Shown here: in pieces, positions 5,477 to 5,504 of the stretch
Layout: each line of letters opens with the position of its first letter
Numbering within the stretch: the stretch's first letter is position 1
From: Acidobacteriota bacterium
GTDB lineage: Bacteria > Acidobacteriota > UBA4820 > DSQY01
Assembly (NCBI GenBank): GCA_022759065.1
Contig: JAEMPZ010000063.1
Span: 1-5,504, forward strand
DNA: 5,504 nt
Direction of reading: 5' to 3'
Made by a program: the position numbers and the translations under genes
The notes under the pieces: generated by a model
Database searches by the model: none
The model's input: the letters and a program-made list of their open reading frames with translations, nothing else
Told to the model about the DNA's origin: nothing

Positions 5477-5504
5477 GGAGTGCGGTAGCTTGCTACCGCT
5501 TTCA
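5477..5504 (+). terminator. Hairpin terminator, also REP-like, after the lipid kinase gene
   Basis: GCGGTAGC (5482-5489) and GCTACCGC (5492-5499) form a perfect 8-bp stem with TT between them, so the real loop is probably four bases (CTTG). Only three Ts follow before the window nears its end, which is a weak U-tract. The stem starts 14 bp after the stop codon at 5467, the right place for an intrinsic terminator of the rightward operon. GGAG at 5477-5480 stands one base before the stem, a layout like REP elements handled by REP-associated tyrosine transposases, which carry a GTAG or GGAG tetranucleotide at the hairpin foot. The window ends at 5504, so a second copy in the flank cannot be seen. 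Confidence 0.65.

Overview
The window is a moderately GC-rich, gene-dense bacterial segment with five protein genes in two divergent blocks. Gene starts generally carry strong Shine-Dalgarno sequences. The lineage is not certain. The long arginyl-tRNA synthetase, with its MSGRKG-type KMSKS region and a VINVIDVRQSY segment, resembles from memory the form seen in Acidobacteriota and neighbouring phyla. The intergenic short-period repeats and the small terminal palindrome are of a kind seen in repeat-rich environmental genomes. No database search was run, so the taxonomic suggestion is weak.

Left edge (1-242): no gene. It holds a degenerate 7-bp tandem array (67-178), a short palindrome (187-196) and an 8-bp tandem array (205-244) that runs into the folE stop codon. 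The second array is rich in the reverse complement of the first array's unit, so the three together look like one imperfect inverted structure. Bases 1-66 are purine-rich, with no feature beyond a decayed extension of the heptamer pattern.

Leftward block (1308 to 243): a 6-pyruvoyltetrahydropterin synthase/QueD-family gene followed by folE (GTP cyclohydrolase I), overlapping by 53 bp. FolE makes 7,8-dihydroneopterin triphosphate from GTP, and the PTPS-family enzyme uses that product, so the pair encodes two consecutive pterin steps. The synthase motif is C-x5-HGH with NPNGHGH, which is closer to true PTPS (tetrahydrobiopterin type) than to classical QueD (queuosine).

Divergent intergenic region (1309-1522): a plausible sigma70-type promoter for the rightward block, a GC-rich hairpin next to its predicted transcription start, a TATAAAAT element on the other strand and a small imperfect palindrome.

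Rightward block (1523 to 5467): a DUF4388/PATAN-domain protein, argS and a diacylglycerol-kinase-family lipid kinase. They are tightly packed (19-bp gap, then a TGATG stop/start overlap) and probably form one operon ending at the hairpin at 5482-5499. That hairpin is also REP-like, with GGAG at its foot. The block mixes a signalling adaptor-like protein, a translation enzyme and a lipid kinase, so co-transcription does not imply a shared pathway. The most notable protein-level oddities are Asn where the lipid kinase family usually has Glu in its C-terminal DGE motif, and an apparent extra segment in ArgRS. I see no phage, transposase, CRISPR or RNA gene, and no clear undescribed multi-gene system.
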